Notes: generated by a model from the sequence alone, not told the origin. A DNA stretch of 64,000 nt from Bacteroidales bacterium (GCA_016292015.1 JAEEZY010000012.1:81699-145698), one strand, 5' to 3'. Positions 46,341-55,182 are shown, counted from the stretch's first letter. Numbers and translations are program-made.

Positions 46341-47483
46341 ATGTCGTTTCGCAAGACTATAGCATGGCTTGGGCTGCCGGTAACGATATGGTACGGAGTG
46401 TGTGTGGCTGTGAGAAACCTGCTCTTTGAGCTGGGTGTCCTGCGCCAGAGCATACCGCCCGTGACCACCATAGGAGTGGGGAACATAGCGGTGGGAGGAA
46501 CCGGTAAGACACCTCTGACGGACTACCTGCTGGGTATTTTCGCCGAGAGGTACGTAACAGCGGTAGTCAGCCGTGGATATAAGAGGAAGAGCACGGGGTG
46601 CATAATACATCAGCCGGAGACGTCCGAGGGCAGCGAGTCAACGGGGCCGGGAGCTGAGGTTCCCGATATGCTGGGCACGTTTGGCGACGAAGTGTCGATG
46701 CTGATAGAGAAGCATCCGCAGGTGTCGGCTGTAGTGTCGAAATGGCGGAAGGAGGCGATAGACCAGTTGATGGCAACGGAGCAGCCGCCGCAGCTGGTTA
46801 TTCTGGACGATGTATTCCAGCACCGCTACGTGAAGCCGACCATCAACATACTGCTTACGGAATTCAGCCGCCTCTATTCGGACGACCTGATACTGCCGTT
46901 CGGCAACCTGCGTGAGTCGCGTGCGGCTTCGCGGCGCGCCAACGTGATAATCGTCACTAAAACGCCGAAAAAGCTCAACTCGCTCGAGCGTCACATGATA
47001 GCGAAACGGCTGCGGGCTCAGAGCTATCAGAAGGTGTTCTTCTCGTATATCGAATATGCGGAGCCGGTGGCGCTGCTGGAGGGTTGTCAGAGTGCGATGC
47101 CGATAGAGGAGGTGCACCACATGCTGTGCGTGACGGGCATTGCGAACCCCGACCCGCTGCTGGCTGAGCTGAAGCAGCGCGGGATACGTGTGGAGCACAT
47201 GTCGTTTTCGGACCATCACGACTTCACGGCGAAGGACATTGAGGAGATAAGGAAACGGTTTGAGGCCATCAACAGCCAGTCGAAGATAATCATCACCACC
47301 GAGAAGGACGCCGTAAGGCTGCGCAAGGCGCTGTGCGACAGCGAGTGTCAGGAGCTGCCGTTCTACTATCTGCCGATGTCCATCGGCTTCCACGACGAGA
47401 GCGGCGTCGGATTCACGGACTACATTACGTCTATAGTCCGTGAGAATATTTCGTTTCTTTCAAGGCTTTCTACTGTGCGTTGA
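46341..47483 (+). CDS. lpxK: Tetraacyldisaccharide 4'-kinase
   Basis: 380 residues from the ATG at 46341 (an in-frame TTG at 46317 adds 8 residues and is less likely). LpxK phosphorylates the lipid A precursor at the 4' position at the inner membrane. An N-terminal hydrophobic helix is followed by the P-loop GNIAVGGTGKTPL (about 48-60), SRGYKRKSTG (about 77), GDEVSMLIEKHP (about 114) and the signature LDDVFQHRYV (about 155). A polar stretch around 87-105 (rich in Ser, Glu, Gly, Pro) is longer than usual. Converges on the flavin reductase gene with a 6-bp gap. Confidence 0.94.
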   Translation: MSFRKTIAWLGLPVTIWYGVCVAVRNLLFELGVLRQSIPPVTTIGVGNIAVGGTGKTPLTDYLLGIFAERYVTAVVSRGYKRKSTGCIIHQPETSEGSESTGPGAEVPDMLGTFGDEVSMLIEKHPQVSAVVSKWRKEAIDQLMATEQPPQLVILDDVFQHRYVKPTINILLTEFSRLYSDDLILPFGNLRESRAASRRANVIIVTKTPKKLNSLERHMIAKRLRAQSYQKVFFSYIEYAEPVALLEGCQSAMPIEEVHHMLCVTGIANPDPLLAELKQRGIRVEHMSFSDHHDFTAKDIEEIRKRFEAINSQSKIIITTEKDAVRLRKALCDSECQELPFYYLPMSIGFHDESGVGFTDYITSIVRENISFLSRLSTVR

Positions 47484-47489
47484 GGGGCT

Positions 47490-48110
47490 CTATCCCTCGA
47501 CGAGGCGGAAGTCGCTTTTCCCGTGCTTGCAGATGGGACAGATGTAGTCGTCTGGCAGCTCGTCGCCCTCATATACATAGCCGCACACCTCGCACACCCA
47601 GCGTTTCTTTCCACTTGCCGGCTGCTGTTCGGCGGGCTTGGGTTTGATGTGCTGCTGGTAGTAGGCGTAGGTGATGCTGGGCGAATCGCTGAGCACCTTG
47701 GCGTCCATCACCCTAGCGATGAACATGGTATGGGTGCCGAGGTCGATGGCTTTCGTCACCACGCACTGGAAGCAGGCGTTGATGTATTTGGGCAGGTAGA
47801 GCAGGCCGTTCTCGGTGCGCAGCTCCACTTCGCAATGCTCGAATTTGTTGACATTCCGACCGCTCTGGAATCCGAAGTGTTCAAAAGGTTTCATGGTGGC
47901 CTCCTCGCTTAGCGGACAGAGGTTGAACTTGGCCGTTTTCAGTACCATGTCGTGGGTCAGGTTCTGCTTGTTGACGCATATCATGAGTTGCAACGGGTCG
48001 CTGGTGACCTGCTGCGCCACGTTGATGATACAGGCGTTGTCTTTGCCGCCGTGCTGTGCGATGAGTACGTACAGGCCGTAACCGATTTTGTGAAGTGCGC
48101 TCGTGTCCAT
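47490..48110 (-). CDS. Flavin reductase-rubredoxin fusion protein
   Basis: 206 residues from the ATG at 48110; an open frame continues upstream across the Nudix gene but is out of register with any family. Residues 1-150 form an FMN-binding split-barrel flavin reductase domain (ALHKIGYGLYVLIAQ, NACIINVAQQVTSDP, MICVNKQNLTHDMV, FNLCPLSEEATMKPFEHFGFQSG). After a Pro/Gln linker comes a complete rubredoxin (about 164-206) with VCEVCGYVYEG and CPICKHGKSDF, so four Cys for one iron. Such fusions pass electrons to O2 or NO reductases or act in oxidative stress defence of anaerobes. Direct partner not visible in the window. Confidence 0.9.
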   Translation of the reverse strand: MDTSALHKIGYGLYVLIAQHGGKDNACIINVAQQVTSDPLQLMICVNKQNLTHDMVLKTAKFNLCPLSEEATMKPFEHFGFQSGRNVNKFEHCEVELRTENGLLYLPKYINACFQCVVTKAIDLGTHTMFIARVMDAKVLSDSPSITYAYYQQHIKPKPAEQQPASGKKRWVCEVCGYVYEGDELPDDYICPICKHGKSDFRLVEG

Positions 48111-48160
48111 AATATTATGATTGTGTGTTGTATGGTTATTGATTTTGGAACAACCGTCCG

Positions 48161-48634
48161 CTAGCCGTAAATCTCCTTTCCGTCCAGCCGTGCTGACTTC
48201 AGGTCGTCGCCTTCGTAGGTCAGCTTCAGTGAGAAGAAGGGCTGCGCATTGTCCATTATAAGCCGCAGAAATATCCTGTCGCCTTCCCAAAGCGGGAGGT
48301 CGAAAATACACGCCTTGTCTATCCACTGGAGCTCGCCTTCGTTGCAGTCGGTCAGCTCGCCATGCCATTTGTCGGCGGTGAAAAGGTGCATGTATTCGCA
48401 GGGCCAGATGTCCGAAATGAAGGTTACAATCCCGCGGTAGCGCCAGCTGGTGATAGTCAGTCCGGTCTCTTCTGACACCTCGCGCATCATGCACTCGTCG
48501 GGACTTTCGTCTGCCTCGCATTTGCCGCCCACACCAATCCACTTGCCCTGCGATGCATCGTGCTCTTTCTTAGTGCGGTGCAGCATGAGATACTGCCCGT
48601 TGCGCTCTATATAGCAGAGGGTGGTTTGTCTCAT
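48161..48634 (-). CDS. Nudix hydrolase, MutT/8-oxo-dGTPase type
   Basis: 157 residues. The Nudix box GGKCEADESPDECMMREVSEETGL (about 39-62) matches GX5EX7REUXEEXGU. The start MRQTTLCYIERNGQYLMLHRTKKEHD is like MutT-type enzymes that sanitise oxidised nucleotides. It starts by a 4-bp ATGA overlap with the protease gene, so it is translated with it. The flavin reductase gene follows 50 bp later. Substrate not proven. Confidence 0.9.
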   Translation of the reverse strand: MRQTTLCYIERNGQYLMLHRTKKEHDASQGKWIGVGGKCEADESPDECMMREVSEETGLTITSWRYRGIVTFISDIWPCEYMHLFTADKWHGELTDCNEGELQWIDKACIFDLPLWEGDRIFLRLIMDNAQPFFSLKLTYEGDDLKSARLDGKEIYG

Positions 48635-50157
48635 TTAATCACGGCAAATTTGGCAGAATGTCCACCTGCAGAACAGAAGTAGATGCCTGGCGGGAAGTTC
48701 GAAACATCGACAGTGACGATGCATTTCTGTGAGCAGGTATTGTCTGATGGCGGTACCGGTAGGGTGTTCAAAAGCTGCCCGCTTGACGAATAGACAGAAA
48801 CAGAAATTGTAGTAAAGGCACTTGAAGATTTCATATTGCGGGCATCGTATATGATGTTGACCGTGTTAGATGCAGGGTTAGGGAACACACTAATGGCCGG
48901 GAAGCTGGTTTGGCTCACATTGAAAATGCCTGTAGTGTCTGTAGTATCTGTGGTGTCAGGTGGATCGGGCGGGTCGGGAATAGCAGTGGTGTCCTGTGGC
49001 TGAATACCAATAACGGCGGCCTGCAGTGCTGCGAAATGATAGCCATAAACGTTAAGTTCTGAATTATATAAGTCGAACCATCCGTCACCACTGCCGCTCC
49101 AGCCCCAGTTGATGTGGAAGAAGGAGTTTGTGGAGTCATAGCCATCCAGGATGAAAGCGTGTCCGGCGTCGTTTCCAGGGCTGTCGTTGTCATAGCCGCA
49201 ATAAAAAACAGGCCTGCTTTCTACAATCTCGTTCCGTATGGTATCTATCCATCTGTCGGAACTCATTGTTGAGCGATAACAAATATGGGTTGTATTGGAG
49301 TCGAACCCGAAATTTTTCTTCAGAGCACGAGTGCAGTAGTGACCGATGTTGCTCATGTTTACACCGCTACTGTTGACACCATACTGCATCCAGACGCTTA
49401 CGCCAGCGTGATAACACAGAGTTGCGACGGCATCCTTCTCAACGTCGCTGCTTTCGTAATACAGCTGGTCGGGCATGTTTTCGTAGTCGTAGGTGGCGGT
49501 GCTGAAATCCATAGAGAGCCGTTCATTACAAGCGTGACACAGGTATGATGTGTTGCCGATGCCTTGCTCGGGGTGCCCCCAGAATCGAATGATTTGTGAC
49601 AGTGCGGTGGCGACACATCCGACCAGTGCGTTGCTGCCGTCTATTTCCGGACAATACATGTTGTATGGCCAGGACTGGTCCCAGGTACTGCTTATAAGAT
49701 ATTCAGGAGCTTCTTTAGTGTTGGGCACCTTTTGTTTCGAACCATTCATTGCCAGCCTCAACTCTTCCCATTGAGCCGCTGTATTGGGGCTAGGAGAGAG
49801 ACTGTTATTCTGTGCAAATGAAACCTCGTCGGCTCGCATGTAAAGATAACTCTTAAGTCCGTCGGGTAGGTGGTTGAAGTCGATGGCTCTTCGGTTTGAA
49901 TATGCAAGGACAGGCTGTACGCAGTCGTTGCCGGACACAACCACGTAACCGCTTTCGGAAATATTGAAGACATACACTGCCGTTTCCGACAGACGTTCGT
50001 TCTCAATCGTTCTTACCAGAACAGGGGTTCCGTTGATGTTGTGTAAGTATGCAAATTGTGCTGCAATAGATTTAGCCTCAATGCTATCAATGCTGCGTGC
50101 GTTTGCCGTTAGTAGCGGCAGACACATAAGCATGCATAGCATAAAACTACGCCACAT
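48631..50157 (-). CDS. C10 family cysteine protease (SpeB/PrtT-like) with T9SS sorting domain
   Basis: 509 residues from the ATG at 50157 (an in-frame ATG at 50187 is possible but overlaps the pump gene by 41 bp instead of 11). Signal peptide (about 1-20, ending TANA), a Spi-type pro-domain (about 22-130), the catalytic domain with Cys in LVGCVATALSQIIRFWG (about 179) and His in GHAFILDGYD (about 332), and FHINWGWSGSGDGWF (about 345-360). A Pro/Asp/Thr linker and a sorting domain (about 432-509, ISVFPNPASN, final HSAKFAVIK) complete it. It is a secreted, surface-attached papain-like protease related to streptopain and to periodontain-like enzymes. The start overlaps the end of the efflux pump gene. 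Confidence 0.92.
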   Translation of the reverse strand: MWRSFMLCMLMCLPLLTANARSIDSIEAKSIAAQFAYLHNINGTPVLVRTIENERLSETAVYVFNISESGYVVVSGNDCVQPVLAYSNRRAIDFNHLPDGLKSYLYMRADEVSFAQNNSLSPSPNTAAQWEELRLAMNGSKQKVPNTKEAPEYLISSTWDQSWPYNMYCPEIDGSNALVGCVATALSQIIRFWGHPEQGIGNTSYLCHACNERLSMDFSTATYDYENMPDQLYYESSDVEKDAVATLCYHAGVSVWMQYGVNSSGVNMSNIGHYCTRALKKNFGFDSNTTHICYRSTMSSDRWIDTIRNEIVESRPVFYCGYDNDSPGNDAGHAFILDGYDSTNSFFHINWGWSGSGDGWFDLYNSELNVYGYHFAALQAAVIGIQPQDTTAIPDPPDPPDTTDTTDTTGIFNVSQTSFPAISVFPNPASNTVNIIYDARNMKSSSAFTTISVSVYSSSGQLLNTLPVPPSDNTCSQKCIVTVDVSNFPPGIYFCSAGGHSAKFAVIK

Positions 50158-53100
50158 CAGTTTTTTTCTGTTGCTTTTTATTAACATACCATATATAAAC
50201 GACGGGAACTACAAAAATATTGAGTAGAGTGGAAGAAAAAAGTCCGCCGAGCACCACTATCGCCATGGGAGCCTGAATCTCGTTGCCTGCTTTTGATGCA
50301 GCCAATATCATGGGTATCAGTGACAAGGCTGTGGTAAGGGCGGTCATTATGATGGGATTCAACCGGTCAAGCGACCCCTGCTTTACAACCGCCTCTATGT
50401 TGTCCGGTGAGTGATGGATGCCGCCTGCCGCCTGCTGGTATTTCGCTATAAGCAGGATTCCGTTGCGTGTGGCTATGCCGAAGAGGGTTATAAAGCCGAT
50501 GATGGCGGGTATGCTCATAAGGTTTGACGACAGCTTCACAGCTATCACGCCCCCGATAAGAGCCAGCGGCAGATTAAGCAATACTATGAGTGAGAGTGTA
50601 AGGTTGTGGAACTCAGTGTAAAGCAGTAGGTATATCACCAGTAGGCACAGCACGAACACCAGCACTAGTGTCCGTGACGCAGCCTTGGCGGTTTCGAACT
50701 GGCCGCCGTATTCAATGCGGTACCCCTCAGGCAGCGTGACTTCTTTGGCTACAACGGATTTTATATCCTCAACCACACTCATGGCGTCACGTCCGCTCAC
50801 GTTGGCCGATACAACTAGCTTGCGCTGCACATTCTCTCGTGAGATGGTGTTCGGACCGCCGCACGAAACCACATCGCACACCTCAGACATGGGCACGGCC
50901 CCTGTCTGTCCGACTATCATTGCATCCTTCACGTCATCGATTGTCGGGCAATCGTTGTCGCTTTTCAGTCTCACCACCAGGTCGAAAGCCCGTTGCCCTT
51001 CATATATCTCACACAGTTTTTCTCCGCCAAAGGCCAACTCAACAAAATGGTTGAATTCATCCATGCTAATGCCATAGTGAGCCAGTTTGTCGCGGTCTGG
51101 ACGCAGCTGCAACTGTGGCACCTCGGTCTGCTGCTCCACGTTCACATCTACCAGTCCTTCCACATCTGTGGTGGCCGCTTTTATCTTGTTTCCGAGCATA
51201 TAGAGCTGGCTCAGGTCGTTGCCGAAAATCTTGATGGCTATAGTTGCCTGCGTGCCGCTCACCATGTGCTCTACGCGATGTCCGAGAGGCTGACCTATGC
51301 TTACCGCAATGCCGGGTATGGTCGAAAGACGTGCACGGACATCGTTCATGAACTCCTGTTTCGACCGTTTCCCCAGTTTAAAATTCACGTCTATCTCAGC
51401 TCCGTTGGTGGCTTGCGAGTGCTCGTCCAATTCACCGCGTCCGGTTCGCCTCGAAGTTGAGGTGATTTCAGGTATGTCGAGCAGTTGTGTTTCTATCAGG
51501 TTGCCAATCTTGTTGCTCTCTTCGAGCGAGATGCCGGGCTTGGCAACCGCCGCAATCGTGAGCGACCCTTCGTTGAACTCTGGCAGGAATCCGCGACCCA
51601 TAGTGAAAAGCAGCAATACTGCACCCACCAGAAGCACTCCTGTGGTGGCTACCACCACGGTCCTGTGACGTAACACCCAGTCGAGCATCCTATTGTAGAG
51701 GCCGCTCATCTTGCGGCTTATCCAGCTCTCTTTCTCGTTCTTTGAGAGGTATCTGTCAGACGAGAGGAGCATCTTGCACAGCAGCGGTGTTATTGTCATC
51801 GCCACCACAAGCGACATGAATAATGACGTAAGGTACGCCACTCCGAGCGGTTTTAGCATACGCCCTTCCAGACCACTCAGGAAGAACAACGGCACGAAGG
51901 TTATCATGATTATAAGTGTGGCATGGATTATGGAACTGCGTATCTCCGACGAGCCCTTGAACACCACTTCGTAGGCCGTCTTTCGTTCGTCCTCTGGCAG
52001 TCGGTGGTTCTGCCGCAGACGCTTGTACACGTTTTCCACGTCTATTATCGCATCGTCCACCAGGGACCCGATAGCTATGCACATGCCGCCCAGCGTCATC
52101 GTGTTTATCTCCAACCCCATAAGGTGAATGCAGAGTATTGTTCCCAGTAGTGAAAGAGGTATCGCCACTATTGAAATAAGCGTTGTCCTGAAACTGCCTA
52201 GGAACAGGAACAACACCACCACGACACACACCGCTCCCTCTACAAGCGATCTTCCTACGTTGCCTACAGATGATGAGATAAAGTCCGCCTGCCTGAATAT
52301 GTGTGTGTTCATTTTTACGTCCGAAGGAAAACTTTTCTCTATGTTTGCCAGGTTTTTCTCTATAGCTTCGGTTACCTTCAGCGTGTTAATGTTGGGTTGT
52401 TTCGACACTGAGAGTATTATCGCAGGCTTTGCGTTTTCCGAGGCATAGCCTTGTTTTATTGCGTTACCCACCAAGACGTCTGCCACATCATAAAGCCTCA
52501 CCCCATCTTTAACAAGGCTTTTGCCTAATTCGTCCAGGTCGTGTGATCGGGCCATGCCTCGCAGGGCATATTCGTTTCCGTAGTCGCGCACCACCCCGCC
52601 AGTCGAGTTCTTCCCCAGCGATTGACCTACCCTCTCGACATCGTCCATCGTCACACCGTAGGTGGCCATCCGTATGGGGTCGGCCACAATTTGGTATTGC
52701 TTGTAGTCGCCTCCAATAATTGTCACCTGAGACACCCCACCTGTGCCCAATATTGCTGGCTTTATCACCCATTCCGCCAATGTCCGCAAATCTTGCATTG
52801 TCGTATGGCCGGCTGGTGACTGCTGAGTGCTATCTGTTTTTATCTGCAAACTCACAAACAGTATCTCGCCCATGACGCTGCTCTGAGGTGCCATTACCGG
52901 TGTCACATCCGGTGGCAGTTGTTCTCCGAGTGTCGTCAGTTTTTCACTCACAATTTGTCGTGCTTTGAACTGGTCCATCCCCCAGTCGAACTCCACAAAC
53001 ACAAATGAGCTGCCCTGCATCGAGGTTGAGCGTACCCGTCGCACGTTGGTTGCCCCGTTTACCGCTGTTTCTATTGGAAATGTCACCATACGTTCTACTT

Positions 53101-53278
53101 CCTCGGGTGCCATCCCGTGCGCATCTGTCATCACCACCACTGTGGGAGCCGTCAAGTCTGGAAACACGTCAATATCGGTATTCCTTCCGGCCCAAATTCC
53201 CGCCACCGTCAGCAGCACTGCCGCCAGAAGTATGAAAAGCTTGTTGTCCAAGCTGAATTTTATGATTCTGTTCAACAT
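50147..53278 (-). CDS. Heavy-metal RND efflux pump, CusA/CzcA family
   Basis: 1043 residues, normal for the family. The inner-membrane proton-driven pump of a tripartite efflux system for metals such as Cu, Zn, Co or Cd. Twelve membrane helices and two large periplasmic loops are evident. Signatures are FPDLTAPTVVVMTDAHGMAPEEVE (about 36-59), the TM4 segment GGMCIAIGSLVDDAIIDVENVYKR (about 395-418) with two Asp of the proton relay, and a second-half IPAIIGFITLFGIATRNGILL (about 940). A Gln/Ser/Pro insertion (about 147-160) near the first periplasmic subdomain seems to come from a short DNA repeat. The adaptor gene is 148 bp upstream and the protease overlaps downstream. Metal not determined; the TM4 motif favours HME-type pumps. 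Confidence 0.95.
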   Translation of the reverse strand: MLNRIIKFSLDNKLFILLAAVLLTVAGIWAGRNTDIDVFPDLTAPTVVVMTDAHGMAPEEVERMVTFPIETAVNGATNVRRVRSTSMQGSSFVFVEFDWGMDQFKARQIVSEKLTTLGEQLPPDVTPVMAPQSSVMGEILFVSLQIKTDSTQQSPAGHTTMQDLRTLAEWVIKPAILGTGGVSQVTIIGGDYKQYQIVADPIRMATYGVTMDDVERVGQSLGKNSTGGVVRDYGNEYALRGMARSHDLDELGKSLVKDGVRLYDVADVLVGNAIKQGYASENAKPAIILSVSKQPNINTLKVTEAIEKNLANIEKSFPSDVKMNTHIFRQADFISSSVGNVGRSLVEGAVCVVVVLFLFLGSFRTTLISIVAIPLSLLGTILCIHLMGLEINTMTLGGMCIAIGSLVDDAIIDVENVYKRLRQNHRLPEDERKTAYEVVFKGSSEIRSSIIHATLIIMITFVPLFFLSGLEGRMLKPLGVAYLTSLFMSLVVAMTITPLLCKMLLSSDRYLSKNEKESWISRKMSGLYNRMLDWVLRHRTVVVATTGVLLVGAVLLLFTMGRGFLPEFNEGSLTIAAVAKPGISLEESNKIGNLIETQLLDIPEITSTSRRTGRGELDEHSQATNGAEIDVNFKLGKRSKQEFMNDVRARLSTIPGIAVSIGQPLGHRVEHMVSGTQATIAIKIFGNDLSQLYMLGNKIKAATTDVEGLVDVNVEQQTEVPQLQLRPDRDKLAHYGISMDEFNHFVELAFGGEKLCEIYEGQRAFDLVVRLKSDNDCPTIDDVKDAMIVGQTGAVPMSEVCDVVSCGGPNTISRENVQRKLVVSANVSGRDAMSVVEDIKSVVAKEVTLPEGYRIEYGGQFETAKAASRTLVLVFVLCLLVIYLLLYTEFHNLTLSLIVLLNLPLALIGGVIAVKLSSNLMSIPAIIGFITLFGIATRNGILLIAKYQQAAGGIHHSPDNIEAVVKQGSLDRLNPIIMTALTTALSLIPMILAASKAGNEIQAPMAIVVLGGLFSSTLLNIFVVPVVYIWYVNKKQQKKTDVA

Positions 53279-53302
53279 TTTTGTTCAGTTGTTTTTTGCA
53301 CC

Positions 53303-53368
53303 CTATAAAAAGCCTAGGTCTAGCATAGCCCTACTATAGCCTTACCATAGAGGAACCGTAGAGAAACT
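53303..53368. repeat. 11-bp degenerate tandem array inside the efflux operon (6 units)
   Basis: Consecutive 11-mers CTATAAAAAGC, CTAGGTCTAGC, ATAGCCCTACT, ATAGCCTTACC, ATAGAGGAACC, GTAGAGAAACT lie in the 148-bp spacer between the adaptor and pump genes. All share TA at positions 2 and 3. Confidence 0.75.
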
Positions 53369-53426
53369 CCAACCTATCAATGTAAAATCTATTAACCCAT
53401 CAACAATCACGCAATTACAATTTTTC

Positions 53427-54629
53427 TTAGTGCACATGTCCCGCATGAGGATCCAGTGCCCCGGCTCCCTGAGCCAGTTTCACCATCGTTGCCCCTTTTG
53501 TCACCACCCGCTCGCCGGCTTTCAGCCCAGAGGTCACCACTGTCCGCTTTCCGTCGTTGCCGCCCAGGGTTACCAGTCGCTTCTCATACAGCTCAGGCTC
53601 CACTTCCACAAACACGAATGTGTTGCCCATTTCCTCCACGATACCGCTGTTTTCCACCGCTATAGCCTCACCATCATCCTCGGCAACGATGTATATTCTG
53701 ACAAAACTACCGGCTATCAGGTTGCCGCAGTTCTTTATCCGGAACGTCACCGGAATCATCGGATTTCCCTCGCCCGAAGCCTTGCCATAGCTCACGAACG
53801 CCCCGTTCAGTTCCTCAAGCGTATAAACTCCGCCACCGTCTGGCAGTTCTATGTTAGCCGTCTTTATGTGTTTCAGGTTGTTGTAGTATCGGGGCGAAAG
53901 TTCTGCCCGCAAGTACAGGTCTTTGTTCTTGGATATGGTCACCACCGCCTGCCCGGCTTCCACATATCCGCCGTTCTGCACATTAACGCTCTTCACATAT
54001 CCGCTCATCGGCGCCGTCACCACAGCTCCCGACGGCGAGAAGTTCCCCTTCATGTTGTCGTATGCCGCCTTCGCAGTCTCAAAGGCTGCACGGCTCCTTT
54101 CCAGCTCCGCCTGCGACACTATCCCTTTCTGCGCCAGGTCTTTCTTGCGTTCATATTCTGCCTTTGCCACGTTGTAGTTCGATGCAGCCTCTTGGTAGCG
54201 CACCGCCATGTTGCCGTCGGCCATGCCGCTGCTCTCTATCGTGAACAGCCGCTGACCTTTCTTCACGCTTGCGCCTTCCACTATGTCGTTTCCGACAAAT
54301 CGCACCACGCCCGATGCGCGGCTGGCAGCCACCTGTTCGTCGCCTTGGCTCGACACCACCTGCGCCGTCGCCTTTATCACCCGTCCGAACTTCTCCGCAC
54401 TCACCTCCGTCGTGGCGAAGTCAATGATGCTGCTTTGCTCTTTGGTGAATTTCACGCTGTTGGCCGGCACATCGTGATGGTGACCCTCTTCCTCGTCGTG
54501 ATGATGCTCGTGGTCATGGTCGTGATGATGGTGATGCTCGTGCTCATGTTCATGTTCGTGGTGACAAGCCGTCGTGCCACCGAGACACATCGCCAACACT
54601 ATTGAAACTACAATTTTATGTCCTTTCAT
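53427..54629 (-). CDS. RND efflux periplasmic adaptor with His-rich N-terminus (CusB/CzcB-like)
   Basis: 400 residues from the ATG at 54629. A signal peptide with lipobox TTAC (Cys about 22) leads into an extreme His/Glu/Asp cluster (about 23-55), then a barrel-sandwich hybrid domain (TAQVVSSQGDEQVAASRASGVV near 90), a helical hairpin (about 135-195) and the beta-barrel and membrane-proximal domains, ending HAGHVH. It links the pump to an outer-membrane channel; the His cluster probably captures Zn, Co, Ni or Cu. No TolC/CusC-like gene is adjacent, unlike typical operons of this kind. Part of a DUF6769-adaptor-pump run. Confidence 0.92.
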   Translation of the reverse strand: MKGHKIVVSIVLAMCLGGTTACHHEHEHEHEHHHHHDHDHEHHHDEEEGHHHDVPANSVKFTKEQSSIIDFATTEVSAEKFGRVIKATAQVVSSQGDEQVAASRASGVVRFVGNDIVEGASVKKGQRLFTIESSGMADGNMAVRYQEAASNYNVAKAEYERKKDLAQKGIVSQAELERSRAAFETAKAAYDNMKGNFSPSGAVVTAPMSGYVKSVNVQNGGYVEAGQAVVTISKNKDLYLRAELSPRYYNNLKHIKTANIELPDGGGVYTLEELNGAFVSYGKASGEGNPMIPVTFRIKNCGNLIAGSFVRIYIVAEDDGEAIAVENSGIVEEMGNTFVFVEVEPELYEKRLVTLGGNDGKRTVVTSGLKAGERVVTKGATMVKLAQGAGALDPHAGHVH

Positions 54630-54733
54630 GGTAGAATCTCCTGTTTTGAAGTTGAAAAGTAAATACAGAAATCCACCTGGAAAAGCCACCCTTCAATATT
54701 GGAGACTATCCAGGCATAAAGTTGGATAAAGAC

Positions 54734-55165
54734 TTATCCTTTTAAGCAACAAACAGGAGGACCTCTCAACGCAGCCGCAGCTGCATACCCCGCGGAAGAG
54801 TTGAAATCTGAAATCTGAGATCCGAAATTACCCACCAGCGGTAACTCCGGAACAACAGTTTCTTCCAGTATATCCGCCCACATACCACTGATGGCAGACC
54901 ACTGGCTACAGACCACTAACCACTTGTCCTCCTTGGTGCTAATCACCAGTTGCGACAGCAGATCCTGCAGTTTGCAGCTGCCGTCGTGGTGGTCGCAGTC
55001 GTGGTTATGGTGGTCGCACTGGCAGTCCAGTTCGTTCTCGAACACCAGTCCACCGTCGCAGCAGTCGTGGTGATGATGGGGCACCACCGAGTGCAGCATG
55101 ATGATGCACCCCGCCATCACCATCATCACTTTCGCAGCGATATGCCTATGACCAAAAACCTTCAT
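54734..55165 (-). CDS. Small His/Cys-rich membrane-anchored protein (DUF6769-like) next to the metal efflux genes
   Basis: 143 residues from the ATG at 55165. A hydrophobic N-terminal segment (about 10-27) precedes a metal-ligand-rich stretch PHHHHDCCDGG and CQCDHHNHDCDHHDGSC (about 30-64). A conserved SQLV helix follows, then a Gly/Ser/Asn-rich part encoded by a 7-bp array (54802-54829) and a Gly-Pro-Pro-Val-Cys tail. Proteins like this commonly precede CusBA genes in Bacteroidales and may act as a metal chaperone or sensor; this is inference from context. The predicted transcript start lies within a few bases of the ATG. Confidence 0.75.
   Translation of the reverse strand: MKVFGHRHIAAKVMMVMAGCIIMLHSVVPHHHHDCCDGGLVFENELDCQCDHHNHDCDHHDGSCKLQDLLSQLVISTKEDKWLVVCSQWSAISGMWADILEETVVPELPLVGNFGSQISDFNSSAGYAAAAALRGPPVCCLKG
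54802..54829. repeat. Intragenic 7-bp degenerate tandem array in the DUF6769-like gene (4 units)
   Basis: Heptamers TGAAATC, TGAAATC, TGAGATC, CGAAATT on the plus strand. They encode an Asn/Gly/Ser/Asp-rich segment close to the C-terminus. The unit resembles the CGAAATT array of the T9SS genes at 3275 and 6017. Confidence 0.7.
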
Positions 55166-55174
55166 TTCCGCCTG

Positions 55175-55182
55175 CAAAGATA
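55175..55182 (-). promoter_or_regulatory. -7 element of the metal-efflux operon
   Basis: Minus-strand TATCTTTG, a perfect TAnnTTTG, ends only 9 bp before the ATG at 55165. The leader would be about 5 nt, close to leaderless. The surrounding 25 bp (55166-55190) are identical to 57281-57305. Confidence 0.65.

Noticed and set aside
52811..52838. Heptamer array in the pump gene (GACTGCT, GAGTGCT with weaker flanking units)
   Set aside because: Only two good units, so not listed as a separate repeat, though the related array at 33875 makes it suggestive.
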